From positions 1,746,001-1,810,000 of the forward strand of contig NC_084921.1 in NCBI RefSeq assembly GCF_958298935.1: a DNA stretch of 64,000 nucleotides, read 5' to 3'. How positions within the stretch are numbered: the first letter of the stretch is position 1; each line of letters starts with the position of its first letter. Of this stretch, positions 33,557 through 46,229 are shown in pieces. The stretch is from Phragmites australis. Its lineage: Eukaryota; Streptophyta; Magnoliopsida; Poales; Poaceae. A program made the position numbers and the translations under genes. A model generated the notes under the pieces. The model saw nothing but the letters and a program-made list of their open reading frames with translations. It searched no databases and had not been told where the DNA came from.

Positions 33557-34200
33557 TGTTGAAATATGTGAAAGCTTTAATGTTGTTTGTACTTGGGCCT
33601 TTCTGGGCTGCCTTCTTTGAGCCCTGGTCGGGATTCTAGCCCAGGCCCACTGTGGGTGATATAAAAGGCAGACTTAGGGTTGGCCAAGAGGAGAGAGGAG
33701 GCTGCTGCGATGTTTGCAAGGCTGTGGTGCCGGCGGCGGCAGCAGCCTTCCCCGGCCGAGGTCTCTGGTGGCTCAGCTGGTTTTCAGGAGTGCCGGATTC
33801 TCGGTTTGTTGGGCAGCCGCAACTATTTCGCCGAGGAGTTGTGCTCCGGCCCTTCATACAGAAGATAAGGCAGCTATATCTTCCCATCCTCTCTGTGTGT
33901 GCAAACACGAGTCTAATCCTTTCTCTTTCTCCGGTGAACTCTCCCTCTGGTTTTGTCTCTGAAGATCTGAACCTGAGTTTCTCGGGTGATATCTCTGGGT
34001 GGCATCTGGGAAAGGAAAAGGTTGGTGGCTGGAGCTGCAGCGCAGAGGCTCGGCCGTACTGCAGTGGGCGTACGGTGAAGGGCTTTGTATCTCCGATCTC
34101 CTTTCACTGCTGGTGACGGTGGTCGATAGGTTTTTTGGGTCAGTGGCTTCCAAGCCGTGCCTAGCCTCACTTCATTTTGATTTTAATCAATATTTTGCTG
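33557..34200 (+). repeat. Copia 3' LTR (end uncertain)
   Basis: It starts TGTTGAAATATG right after the purine tract. GATATAAAAGG at 33658-33668 is a good LTR TATA box. The 3' border cannot be fixed without a second LTR; candidate CA ends lie between about 34195 and 34230. Confidence 0.55.
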
Positions 34201-34230
34201 TGAGTATTCCTCCACTTCTCTGATAGCATG

Positions 34231-36650
34231 CTCTGTGATGATGAATGCTTTTAGATTGGGCTATTAGTTGAGTACAATAGCTGGAAAACCTGTGATCTGG
34301 ATACTGATCTGGTGTTATTGTTATTTCAAACCTCTGGACATGATTCTGTTGATTGCCTGATATGAATATAGCTGAACACATGTGAAAGGACACGGTTGTA
34401 TACTGAATTCATGCTGGTGCGCATATATTTGTTTCAGTTCAGTCATGTATTCTGTCGGTGCAGTGAACATTCATGTTCTGTTTAAACTGGACCTGTCTTT
34501 CCCTGTGTATTTGTCATACTTCTGTGTGACTAAATAGTTCTATTTGGCTAGTGAATCATGTCCATCAATTCAGATCAGTCATTGTCCAGAATCTGTTTAA
34601 TTTTTCTAGTCCAAGTTTTTTGGCTAGTTGAGATCTCATTAATAGCCCAATCTGTGATAATTCTAGAAGAACAATTTGGGAGCAAGATTATAAAGTCTTG
34701 GGGCCAATTGTTGCATAAATCTGAGAGCAATACTATCTATTTCTTTTCAATACAGAAATTAATTGTAAAGTTTTACTCTCATATGTTTCACTCTCATATG
34801 CCTTATTTTGGTATACTGTTTTTGCATCAGAGTGATCTGTTTACTACAATTAATTTTACCTTGTTCAGTAGCATTTCAGTGTGTATGATTTGCTATCTAT
34901 TTCAGTATCTTATTTATATGTATGGGATAAGCCTTATGCTCATCCAGTGGTACTATTATTTACTTCATAAGCCACCTCACCCGCGTGTCATTTGGAAAAA
35001 TAGATGTTGGTGTTGGAGAAAAGATGTGTGGACTGACCGACCCTGCAGCATGGTTTCCCATTTCGATCTTGATTCTCCTTTCTCTCCCTGCCTGCCTGCC
35101 TGGGCAGTTTCTGCCATTTTCACAGCCTCCTTTTGCAGAGTGATACGGAATTCAGGATTCATGATCAACTTTTGGTGTCATTCACATGACCACACACACA
35201 GGGACACAACAAAACACCAAAAGCAACAGTGTTGATTAATTTACTGGCATGAATATGAAGTGGTAGTAATATAGCTAAAGCTAATTACTACTGCTGCTGG
35301 TCAGGATTCAGGATCACTGGCTCAACTTTTGGTCTCACATGATCAGTTGATCACACACACAGTCAACAAAAAAAACACAAAAAGTAACAGTGTTAATTTA
35401 CTGCCATGTGCTAGTAGAGTTTTATAATCACTACGTTCTGCTGTCTAAGGGGCTTAGTAAAAGTCTTTGAGCCTTTTTAACCTGTATTTTGTTTTATTGT
35501 AGGTTTCTCGACTGGCAGTTACTGGTAGGAACTGGACAAGTCAAGAGGACAGAATATATGAGGAAGCGAGATGATTTTAGGGTAAAGAATCAAAGTGTTG
35601 GAGAACATGGTGCTGCTTGGGGACCTTAGCACGGTCCAAGTGTCTGCAGTTTCAGTTTTTGCACCTCAACCGGCAGGCAGGAAGGCAGGCAGGCACAGTT
35701 CTGCATGCATTGCTCCAAGACCCAAGTACCCGGTACTATCTTCATTGTCTGACCGGTTGGACATGCATTGGCGTGTCCTTCCCCTTGCTGCTCCTTCATC
35801 TCATCCCATTTTGTACCTGTAAATGGGAGATTGGTACCGTACTATCATCCATACTTCTTTGGGAACAGGAAAAGGAGATGAAATGAAATAAGAACAGGCA
35901 ACAGCTCCAAAAGAGTTTCCTCCTCTGTAGTCCTACTGAACACTCCATTGCATAAAGCAGGCTTGCATAGCTGAAGTTACTTCCTGTAGTTCATACATCT
36001 TTTGTGAATCATGAGACGCTCCCCAACAAAACAATCAACTTTTAGCGCACAATCAACTAATCAACAAAAGGTAATACAAAAAGGAGAGCATTTGTACTAC
36101 CAGCCCTTTTGTAAATGATTCTTTCAGCGAGGGCTTGTGGAAATATTTATTTTTGTAAGAACTTTTCCAAATGGTTACAGCACAGTAGTGCTGCAATTGA
36201 TTTATGTTGCTGCTTTTTTTGTAGAGGAAAATTTATCTGGCTGCTTTGATGTCCAACATTACAGGCATACTCATGTGATTTGCTCTGGATTAGTGTCCAT
36301 CATCGCCATGGCCGTGATCCCCAACAAGACAAAATATGCACTCCAAGTCGTAAAGACCTGCGCATGGAAAATGGAGGACTGACGAGTAGGAATCGGTGGA
36401 ACCAGCAAACCGACGGCTCCGCATTTTCTCCTGCACGGCCTGGCACTTCTCCAAGAACATTCTGGACTATAATTTGAGACAAGACCAGCAAATTTAAATA
36501 ATTTAATTCTAGACTGTAGAACCAAACTGGCCCATGAAAGCCCTTTAACGTGGGCCGGCACATGATGGCCTGGTGACCGGTGTGTTGGTCCGGTTTTTTT
36601 ATTTTTCTTATTGCACAAATCATATTTTTGTTTGAAAATTTTTAGAGAGC
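34231..36650. other. Gene-free stretch with an intron-like look
   Basis: A 225-codon open frame (34558-35235) is AT-rich and hydrophobic with no domain, and I take it as chance. A TTTTATTGTAG followed by a higher-GC segment at about 35500-35820 resembles an intron-exon border, so a transcript end could lie here, but nothing identifies it. An imperfect direct duplication (35152-35410) is listed separately. Confidence 0.4.
35152..35410 (+). repeat. Imperfect direct duplication, about 100 bp units
   Basis: The block at about 35152-35250 (AATTCAGGATTCATGATCAACTT... CACACACA ... CAACAGTGTTGATT) recurs at about 35305-35410 with small gaps. Between them lie about 55 bp of unrelated sequence. Confidence 0.55.
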
Positions 36651-36656
36651 TATATG

Positions 36657-37110
36657 ACAACATCCTATACACTACAAAATTGTTTAAAAAATTTCATGAA
36701 TCTTTCTAGTGTTTTGAATTTTGAGAGTGTTGGAACGTAACATTTTTTTATTTTTAAATCTATTGTCCGTTGGAAAGGCGACAAGTAGTCAATCACCCTC
36801 ACAACGGGCGACAAGAGTCTACATTTGAAATTTTTCAAAATGAGCACATATATTTACAATTTTATTTTAAAAATACAAACATAAAAAAGTTTGACCGTTT
36901 AGCCTACTTCATCTGCATCTAGCCACCCTCAGCTAGCAGTATTTTATATATATATTCTTAAATTAAAAAGTTATAAAATTATGCATGTATTTTGAAAATT
37001 TACAAAAATAAAATCATAAAAATGTCACGTTACAATATTCTCAACCTTTCAAACACTATTAAAATAGTCATGAAAAATTCTATACAAACTGGTAGTACAG
37101 AGGATGCTAT
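36657..37110. repeat. Foldback / MITE-like element with about 95-bp inverted ends
   Basis: The left end (36657-36755) matches the reverse complement of 37022-37110 at roughly 70% by eye: CATCCT, CTA...ACAAA, TTTCATGA, AGTGTTT, TTGAGA, AACGT. The interior is AT-rich and contains two GCGACAAG motifs. No coding sequence. Probably a degenerate DNA-transposon MITE; the target duplication was not found. Confidence 0.5.
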
Positions 37111-37540
37111 AATCTAACCCTCGTAAAATTTCAACTCAAACAATTACTTATATATTAAGAAACAAAATTGTACAAGTAATTGTTGTATAATACTAATGGG
37201 ATTTGCTGTTCCGGGTGTCCGTCATCTGTGACAACGGTGACGCTGCAGCTGCTCTCCCTCTCGTGTTATACTAGTGGGATTTGCAACAACACTCGTAAAT
37301 GGATTATTTAACAATTTGCCATTTTTATGCAGTATGGTAGATTGGTGCTGTAAGATTAGATGATGACCTCTTTTGGTTCCAGAGCATATAATTTTATATC
37401 TTTAATTTTTAGTAGACATTATGTTAGCACGTATATGATAATATGAATATGTACATGCATCATAGTGTTGGTTTCTTAAAAAAAACAGAGCATAGAAAAG
37501 TGTGCAACTGCCATGTTTCATGGTTGGCAGTTTTTTTAAC

Positions 37541-37790
37541 CATCTCTAACGGGTTTTTTTGCTGAGTTCTGTTTCCTTCGCGAAAGGATTTTCGTTTATT
37601 TCAATACTCCAACAACTTTTCTTCCTAATTCTCTTCATGAAGGGATTCTCTCTAATTTTTCTTCATAATTCTCTTCGAAGGAAAGGTGTTGGAGATGAAG
37701 AAAAATAAAAGAAATAGGAAGTGAGAGATAAATCAGGAAGAGAACAAAATAAAATAAATATGGTTAGAGAGGATCTTAGAGAACTTCATG
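37541..37790. repeat. Dispersed MITE-like repeat, copy 1
   Basis: Shares with 40590-40830 a run of motifs in the same order: TAACGG, TTTCTTC..., GGGATTCTCTCT, CTCTTCG...CGAAGGAAAGGTGTTGGAGATGA, AATAAAAG and GAGAAG. The two copies are clearly homologous but well diverged. Confidence 0.55.
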
Positions 37791-38282
37791 GTTAGCGATT
37801 CTCTGTCATGCCATGTTCTGTGTCCTTGGGATGAAAACTGTTCGAAAACGATTAGAAAATGCATAAACCACTTTTAGTTTCGTATTTTTGTTTGGAAACA
37901 AAATCGATAATGATAATACCGGAAACAAATATGACATCGATAATAGAAAAAAATCAAAAGTGGTGTAAGTGAGATGAAAACATGCCGGTATCGACCGGAA
38001 ATCGATAATTCAAACCTGAAAATACTTGACTGTAGCACTGAGCGCTAGCTTCAGCCATTTGACTAATTCTCCTTGATATCAACATCTACCTTGAAATCAA
38101 GCTCATTCTCCTCATATTTGTGTATGTATAAACTTTACATTAATTGTGAGATAGAATTATGGCGTACTTGTTTGCTATACTCGTGTAGGAACTTATTTCT
38201 TGATCAACTTTCAAGCATATTTTATTTGCACTATTTTTTGTGAAGATACGTTTCTTCCTTGTATAAAACGAATCTTGCAGAT

Positions 38283-38500
38283 CAGCAGATGACGAAAACG
38301 AGGTTGAGATTGCTTTCAAAATAGCTATGCCATGGCTTGCTGATGACTTTGCTCTTAAAGATGTCCAAAATGCATTATTTTCAGGCTTGAACCTAGTTCA
38401 ACATATGGCTATGCAGCAAAATCCTCAGATGCTATTAGCTGTTGCCCCAGCTGTACAATCACCATACTCTCTAATGCATTGGGTGTGCATGATGGGATGA
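38283..38500 (+). pseudogene. Unrecognised coding-like fragment
   Basis: Following a TTGCAG acceptor-like site near 38280, an open stretch reads [20 protein letters not shown] and continues through [20 protein letters not shown] to a TGA after HWVCMMG. Codon usage and the clean start after an AG look exon-like, but the family is unknown to me. It may be a captured or relict exon. Confidence 0.3.
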
Positions 38501-38619
38501 GCAGTATCAAAGAAGGAAAATATTATGCGTACAACCCGGCCTTACGATCCATCATTACAACCAAGTGTTGCTACAGTATCACATGCTAAAGTACACAAGT
38601 CATGACGTAGTAAGATGTA

Positions 38620-38689
38620 TAGCAAGGTTGATTAAAGAAGACCCAACAAAAAGGTAGCAAGGTTGATTAAAGAAGACCCAACAAAAAGG
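38620..38689 (+). repeat. Perfect 35-bp tandem duplication
   Basis: The unit starting TAGCAAGGTTGATTAAAG occurs twice head to tail (38620-38654 and 38655-38689) with no differences, so it is recent. Confidence 0.85.
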
Positions 38690-39814
38690 TTAAGTATGCA
38701 GGATTAGGGCGGACTCTGGACTAGTACAGGGTTGACGGGAGGGTCAAGGGTGGGGAGCCTAGGCGAGGGAGGTATGTAGCTTCTCTTGGGCTGTGGGCCT
38801 TAGGTGGACCGGGAAGGGGACTCAAGACTTCTCAGCGGTAATTCCTGGTCCTAATCAGAAGAACTCGAAAATGATCGGTTTTCGCTATCGTTTCTGTAAA
38901 GTTTTATCATTTGTGTTTTCATTTTTTCTGATAAATTGTTTACGGCTTCTACAGTTAGAAAAGTTCAAAAACGATCTCTGAAATACCCAAAATTACTGTT
39001 TACTCTCTCGTTCCCACGACGGAACCGTTGATTTCAGCACACAGGTCACCTGCCTGCGTAGTCACGTGACCAAGGTTTACATAACCGTTTGCCACCAAAA
39101 AGCAGGACCCAACGATTTTCTGAAACTCATGAAAACCATAAAATTTGGTCAAAATTTGACGAGAATTCGGACAAATTTACTCAGTCAATTTTGTAAATCC
39201 CAGACAAAATCTGACCTAATCGAGCCAGCGAAAACCGATTGAATTCCACCAAAAACCAAGCGAATTCTCTGATTTACCGAACTGCATTTTCCATATTTTG
39301 AACGAATCCGTCGAAAACAAGTCACATTTCTCAAATTTTAGTGAAGTTAAAAAGAAACCAAAAAATAGCTCAACTTTGTAAAATCAATAACTAAGTCATC
39401 TGGACTTTAAATCAAGTGAAAAAAAATGTTATTGATTTCCTATAACATGATCTACATGATAAAAGTATTTATACTCATAAAAAAATTAAATATTTTCTAT
39501 GAGAAAATGTATTTGTCGATTAGCCGGCCGGATCGACTGGGGTTGTGTTTAAGAAGATACTCCCGGCGCGATCCATCGATCCCATTCTCCAAGCAAGCTT
39601 CATCTCCCAATCGCCTTTAGCATAACTACCTGCCTGCCTCTAAGCAAACCAAGGCATAATACCACAAGCACTGAACTCTGAGCAAAACACCCCCGGAAAA
39701 ACTATTCAGATACTGCAAGTTTTTGGGCTACTCCACTTTGGTGCAACTGTGCAAGGGCTTCATTCGCAGTTTTATTATTGAGTTTCCGGTCTCATTCGGT
39801 AACTGCTATATAGT

Positions 39815-40095
39815 ACTATTCTTCGTAAAAAATACTTAATGTTTTGAATATGACACCGTCACTAAATCTATATCTTTGACCACTCTTTTTTAGTAGAATA
39901 TATTTTTAAAATTCAATAAAGTTATGACAATATTTTAAGACAAATCTATATGTATAATTTTAATATTTTCAAATTAAATATCTTAAAAGTTATTTATAGT
40001 CAAAGTTTTTTCAATATAACTAGATCTTATCCAAAATGCCAAAATATTTATGACAAAAAAAATTACACTGCTGTATTTAAATAAATGATAGGTGA
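39815..40095. mobile_element. Degenerate Stowaway-like segment
   Basis: It has the AT-rich composition and inner phrases (CTTTGACCACT, ATTCAATAAAGTTATGACAATATTTTAAGAC) common in mariner-derived grass MITEs. The ends are too eroded to place exactly. Confidence 0.35.
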
Positions 40096-40589
40096 TTTTT
40101 TCAAAGGAGGTAAACGGCGGCGTGGAGAGAGATATAGGGTTTTTTTTTTTGTTGGAGTCCCGACCACCCTGTCTAATCTAGGTAATAAATACAGACGTTG
40201 CATTTCAAACACCTAGACAAAATTTATTGTCTGATTTAGGGTTCGAACCAAACGAGCCCGGAAAGCACGGTTGGCTACGGTTTGCCGTGGTCCGTGGCCT
40301 CCTGAGTTGCCTGAAGCAACTAGACGATAATATCTGTGGATTCATGTGGATAACCCCCATGACTCACACACAGCGTGGGACGATGCATCATGCATGCCTC
40401 GCTTCGCGACACCCAGTCCTGCCGCACATTGCCTGGGCTGGAGTGACCTCTACCTCTACGTGCCCTACCCCACAAGCCACGACCGTACAGTTTGTCGGAC
40501 ATCTAGCAGCACACCGTGCATGCATTGGCCTCAGTGAATCAATTTGGAGTCACATTAGATCGAATCCAACGGCTTCCTTTCGCAAGGGA

Positions 40590-40830
40590 GATTTTCGTCG
40601 TGAAGGTATTTCCGTTCCCTTCAGTGTTCTAACGGTTTTTCTTCACAGTTTCTTTCACGACGGAATTCTTAGGGTCATTCCCTTCAGGACGGGATTCTCT
40701 CTCCGTTCTCTTCGTGATTCCCTCGAAGGAAAGGTGTTGGAGATGAGAGTAAATAAAAGGAATGAGAACGGGGAAGTGAATCGAGAAGGGAACGAAATGA
40801 AAAGAATATGGTTGGAGTAGTCTTAGAACA
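40590..40830. repeat. Dispersed MITE-like repeat, copy 2
   Basis: Homologous to 37541-37790 in the same orientation. It ends near TGGTTGGAGTAGTCTTAGAAC. A weaker inverted relative (motifs CTTCGTGA, AAATTTTC, TTCTAATG) lies at 40900-41065. Confidence 0.55.
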
Positions 40831-40947
40831 TTATAATTATATTCCTTTCATTTAGTTATCTTTATAAACTTTTTTCCATTCTTTACATTTTTAAAGTGAT
40901 TTGTGAAGAGAAAAAAAAAAGAGAATTCCGTTTTAGAAGAAATAATT

Positions 40948-41245
40948 TTAAGGATCCCTTCGTGACAGAAATCGTAAAAAGAAAATCATTAGAACTTTAA
41001 AAAAAATGAAAATTTCTTCACGAAGAGATTCACATCCATAAAAAGACTCGTTTAGGATGATCTTATCTTGCCATCTTGGACGATGCTCTTTTTCTCCTCT
41101 CTTTCTGTTTGCTCTCGACTTCACGGCCATGGATTTGTATGGGCTCAGTAACTCAAGTGGATCAGAACATGGTCCAGCTCTCCCTTCTGCTGAAAATCTG
41201 TGTAATTAAAGTGGAACTCCCCGGCAAGCACGTCTATTTATAGCA
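40948..41245 (-). other. Possible truncated small gene with TATA box
   Basis: On the minus strand a TATAAATAG lies at about 41236-41244. An ATG in good context (CCATGG) follows at 41130 and opens a 60-codon frame with a basic start (MAVKSRANRKRGEKEHRPRW). The frame runs into the repeat at 40900-41065, so it may be a gene cut off by that insertion, or chance. The family is not recognised. Confidence 0.25.
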
Positions 41246-42162
41246 AGCGCGGTGACCGGGGCCCTCTTTAATGCAGTCCCTCGATGAGATGAGACGAGAC
41301 ATGGCAATGAAACACAACAGGCCAAGAAAAAGAAAAGAAAAGAAAGAAGCAAATAATGCTTCCATACGTACACGACGTACGAAAGGCAAACAACACTCAG
41401 GTGAAAGAAAGGTGCAATGGAGCACGAAACCATTATTAATACCTCACAGGAAAACCATCGGCACATGTATAGCAAATACTACATCATATGCATCAAATGT
41501 TATTTGGCTCCAAACCGATTATTTCAGGATCGCGACATAGTGTTTGTTGCATCACCGATCAAAGAGATGGCTGCAGCGAGCATTTGGGTTTTTTCAGAGG
41601 CGCAGTTGACCCTACACTCTTCCATAGTTAAGTGGCAATACTATATTAGTAGCAAAATCGTATGTCAAATTTTGTTATAGGATACTCTTGAAGTATGGTT
41701 TTTGCTATAGGACATGTATTTTTTTATTTTGCTAATGGATACTCAATAAACGTGAATATTTGTCTGAAGACATCACAGACATTAAAATAATTATTTCTAG
41801 CTGAATAGGAGAGAGAAAAAGAGGGAAGGCCAGAAATGCTCTTAGGCCCAAAAAAATAAAAAAAAGGAAAAATTAGAAACAAACTGAAAAAATAAAAATC
41901 AGAAAAAATAGAAAAAAATCAGGAAAATAGGGAAAATCAGAAAATAGAAAAAAAATCAAAAAATCAATAATATTAGGAAAAATAAAATAGAAAAATTCAA
42001 CATCAATTCTAAGTTGGGTAAGTCCAGCTCGCCCACGCTTGCTCCGTCGTCCACGTGCCGCACATCCACCGCCGCGCTATCCCTCGCCACCATGACGACC
42101 GGTGAACCACTTGCCCTCTCACTCGTCCCGTCGCGGGCCCCCGCGCTTCCTCCCCCTCTCCG

Positions 42163-42239
<77 letters not shown>

Positions 42240-45200
42240 CCCGCCCGAGGGCCTCGCGTCGCGTGACTTTCGTGCCCCGCCCGCACGTGGGTAGCGCAGA
42301 GTGCCCACGGCCCCACGCTGCGGGAAACGCGGCGAGCTTATCCGCCACCTCACTCCCGACATACCCATGACGCCAGCACGCACACCGCCTCCCCGTGCTC
42401 CCTCACCCATCTATAAGTAGCCCAGCCGGTCCTTCTCTCGCCCTTCTTCTCCATTTCACCTCGCCACCGCACTGCCGCCATCGCCATTTCCGCCGCTGCG
42501 ACTTCCCTGTCGCCCATTCACCGTCGACGTGCTACCAAGGGGTACCAGGGAGCCTTCGACGTCTCGGTGCCGCTCTCCATCCACCGAAAGCCCGACGAGA
42601 GCCGTCCGTGTGCGGAGCTGAGCCGTCCGCCGTCACCCATTCGACAAGCCGTCGGCCACCGCGAGCAACACGTCATCGTTAATCTCTTCGGTGAGCCTCT
42701 TGTCCCCCTAGCACCGCATAGATAGCATGTAGGCATCCCCGTGCCCTCCCTTAGCTAGATGTCATGTGCCGCCGTGAGCTTTGCTCTCCGCCGCCGTGTA
42801 GCTGTCGCCGCCGGCGTGACCTTGCCCTGTGTTGTCGCCGGCCATCGCATCGTGGTGCCGGGGGGCCAGTGGCCCCTTTTTCTTGCAGGTTGGCGCCTCC
42901 CCGTGCAAGGGAGGTGCTGTCCAGTTTGTGTCACGCCGTTGTCTCCTCTCCGGTCGTGATATGGCGCTGTTGTCGGCGTGCATTCGTCTTCATGGAACCC
43001 CAGTCGGAACGCTTCTCTGACAAGCCTCCGAGTGCGCACCGCCGTCGATTTCTCGCCGCCGGTCGATTCTTCCCTCCCCTCTGCCGCTCGCCCAGCGCCA
43101 ACGTGCGCGCGCTTGATTCGGCCTCGGGGCGTGGCTCGGCCTGGCCGATTGGGCCATGGCTCGGCTTAGTAGCAGCCTGCCCTACTAGGCTCGCCTGGCT
43201 GCCAAAGGCCGTATGCCGTGGACTGGCCCAACTTCCTTAGCCCATCAGCCACCAGCCCAAGACCTGAGTGGGCTAGTATTGTGCGGCCCAGTATTGTGTT
43301 TCCAAGCCCGACTCAGGCCCGTCTAGACCCGAATCCGGCCCATTCGCTCCAAATCCGTACTATTCATGTGGGGCCAGATTATTGTTCAGTGGTTCCCACA
43401 AGTGGGCCCCACTTATGAATAGTGTCAAATCCGTACTATCGGCAAAACACTGTGCTCAATACTTTTGCCGATTATGGTTCCCGTATTCCTCTCCAACAGC
43501 TACTCCAAACCTACTTTTTCGCTGCTACAGTAAAGCGGGATGAAAATGGGGATCGGCAAATTTGCGCCCAAGAATAGGATCCCGCAACACTGTAACTAGA
43601 GTATGCGTGTTGGCCCGATGGAAGGAGGAGAGTAATGAAAGGTAGGAAATAAGGTAGTTGTTGGAGATGAAAACAATAGAAGATACTGTAATAGTATTAG
43701 GGGATGCTGTAATAGTATTATAATAGATAAATTTTTAGAGTATCTATTGAAGATGCACTTAGGACTACAACTAAGGCCGCTCATGGTACATAGTATCATG
43801 TTGATGTATTCAAGACTTTCACATCACATGAAGATCATTATATTGATGTGCAGAGACAGCCCCTCTAATACATAGTTTCGTATTATTATTTCTTATGGAT
43901 TTTCAAAATAATTAATTGTTGTTGGGTTATGTGTTAGCTCAAAATGTTAGATTACATATTAAAGTTGTATCTTAAATAAGATAGGCCTTCATTGTCTCTC
44001 GCATTTAATTTTTTGACACATAATAAATGTGCATGATGCCACCATTGGTGGTTGCATTGAGCGGGGAGACACAGAGGCTGAAGGGGCAACCTAGTCATTT
44101 TACTCTTCATCTTAATTGAATGAGGGGGGTCCAAATAAACTTATATTTTGGATTGGTGTGACCGTGTGAGTAGTCCGTACCAGTAGACATCATCTCGATG
44201 GCCTTCTTCTCCGCCCTTTATTGTTGCTTTGTTTCGCTTTTCGCCTTCTGCTTGCTTTGGATGATATCGTCCATTCCACTGCATCTGCATCTGGTCACAA
44301 AACTGAAGGACCAAGGAACTATTGACCGATTGTCCTCCAGATTTGACGCCTAGTGCCCCGTGCTTTTTTATTTGCACACTGATTTTAAGAAAGGAACTAG
44401 GAGCACTAGATTTGTAAGAGAATATCCACTGAAACTGTGACCTAAACACAAGAATTTCCAGCAGACGCCACGTAGTGTGAAGGAGCGATCGACGGCACGA
44501 GTTGTTCTGTCGCACACGAAGAGGAATTTGCTCGTTGTTCGTGACGTAAACATGAAGTCTCCGAAAAGAACAGCGGTATTTTCCAAAGGGGAGAAAAGGA
44601 GAAAGATTAACTGGGCACTGGGAGTATCAAAGGAAAAAAGGAAACAAAAATAAAGACGCCATCGATCCTGTCTCAGAGAACCAGACAGGCCGCTCCACAC
44701 AAGGACACCCCGCATTGCCACGCGGAATTGAAGCCCCACCCCCACCCACCTGCTCCGCCGTTCCAGCCAAGCAAAGCAAACCAGAGCAGAGCCGCAGATG
44801 CAGTCAAATGCCACAGTGAGACGATCAAACGAGCTGCAGCTCAGCTCCTACAGGGGAGGGCGCCTAGCTACACTACTCCGGTACAGTAGAGCGCTGTGGA
44901 TGATGGTGCACTACTGCGCAGGATCGCTCCGCCGGAGAAGGGGAGAAAACATCCATCACGCCGGAGTTGGGTGGTGCCGCGCTTTGACACCATTACTAAT
45001 TGCTTCGCTCCGGCCACCCTCCCCGCGTCGTTAGATCTGGGTGACGCGACATCCATCACCCGGCTTGGTCTCCATCGCCGGCCCCACTCCCTCTCCGCAG
45101 ACGAAGGCGACGACGGATTCTCTGCTGTGCTCCGCCCGCCCCTCACCGACTCCGACGACGGGTATTCTACACACTACAGATTGCTAACATGGCAATTCCT

Positions 45201-46229
45201 TTTTAGAGAAAATCATCAGAAAAAGAATCGCATCTGCGCTCTGCTTAATCAGCTGGGCCAATCAGCAACGAGCCACCTAAAAGTAATTAGCCCGGCGACC
45301 TGCTTGTACGCGCGCAGCGTCCTCGTAGTGCTCAAAAGAGGAGACGGTTTGTGTGGTGACGGACAGGCAGCGGCGGCGGCGTAGCACGTCGCATGTGCAA
45401 GTCTACTTCCTCCACCAAGGAGGAAAACGACCGGCCGGCGACTCCCCGTGCCGTCGCACCCACGTAAGTTTCCGCAGCAACATTGCCGACACTGTTCCAA
45501 CCATCAACACTGCACTGCGTCAGGCCGCACTTGGCCGTTGCAAGATTCATTTCAACCCTGACATTGCCAAGCAGAACAAGTCACTACTCACTTACTCAGG
45601 CACACAGGAAATTCAACAGAGACGACAAATACATTGATTATTAGGGTGACAAACATCGATCATTTACTTGAGCAAAAGATTACATGGGAGGAATTCACCA
45701 CCTATGGTGGGTGAGATTTCAGTTAACAAGGTACTAGTACAAAATATGCTGTGGGCGATGGGTAATCATCAAGGGGAATCGAAATCATCGTCAACTAGTC
45801 GATGCATAATGCACAAACGACGAAATCAAAACAGCATTAACCTAGGATACCCCGGAATCACAGAAATAAGCTAGCGCCGGCGGCAGCCGTGCCCGCTGGA
45901 AATCCGGCCATCTTCCACCTCGGTCGTCACCATCAGCTGCCATGCTTCGCCTCCACACACTATGCACAGAGGAAACACCCACCACCTAATACATTTCTAC
46001 ACTTCTTTTTCTATTTTTGGGATATTTTCTGCTACCTCAAGAGCCCTAAAACAAATCCACCCCTTCATCCATCTTGCTCCCCTTCTACCAACCAAGAATA
46101 TTCACAAGGGAGATAGATATGTACAGGGGAATTAGGAGAAACGGGAAGCAAAAAAGTTCTTTCGGTGCGATCCTTCTCTCTTACGGTCTCACACCTACTG
46201 ATTGATCACTAAGCGAACGAGCCGCCGCC
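41141..46229. other. Gene-poor stretch with a GC-rich promoter-like island
   Basis: No gene can be supported. 41950-43400 is GC-rich with a CT microsatellite and a TATA-like CTATAAGTAG at 42411-42420, a layout seen in grass LTRs, but no LTR termini were found. 43480-43760 looks like a MITE (CCAACAGCTACTCC and GTTGGAGATG ends). 44800-45200 has an open frame ending in an acidic DEGDDGF...DSDDGYS segment, not recognised. The last part probably includes the 3' region of the CCCH gene. Confidence 0.4.
42165..42235. repeat. (CT)n microsatellite, about 35 units
   Basis: An almost uninterrupted CT run of 71 bp. It lies about 180 bp upstream of a TATA-like sequence, as CT tracts often do in grass promoters and LTRs. 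Confidence 0.95.

Larger units (their letters stand above)
29838..34200 (+). mobile_element. Ty1/copia retrotransposon, 5'-truncated and inactivated
   Basis: The element begins abruptly within gag; no 5' LTR or primer-binding site precedes it. It then carries zinc knuckle, protease, integrase, reverse transcriptase and RNase H in copia order, a purine-rich GGTGGGGAC tract at 33548-33556 and a 3' LTR starting TGTTGAAATATG at 33557. The LTR end is uncertain because no partner LTR remains; 34200 is a guess. Stops interrupt pol (31017-31019 and others before 31338). It lies directly upstream of the divergently oriented MYB gene. Confidence 0.85.
37111..41140. other. Gene-poor stretch with dispersed repeats
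   Basis: No intact gene. Two copies of one repeat family lie at 37541-37790 and 40590-40830, and a third, inverted and weaker, at 40900-41065. A 35-bp tandem duplication is at 38620-38689, a coding-like scrap at 38283-38500, and a degenerate Stowaway-like segment at about 39815-40095. The rest shows nothing I recognise. Confidence 0.45.

Noticed and set aside
34558..35235. 225-codon plus open frame
   Set aside because: AT-rich hydrophobic translation without a domain, in intron-like sequence; most likely chance.
42119..42410. Open frames made of Leu-Ser or Glu-Arg repeats
   Set aside because: They are translations of the CT microsatellite.
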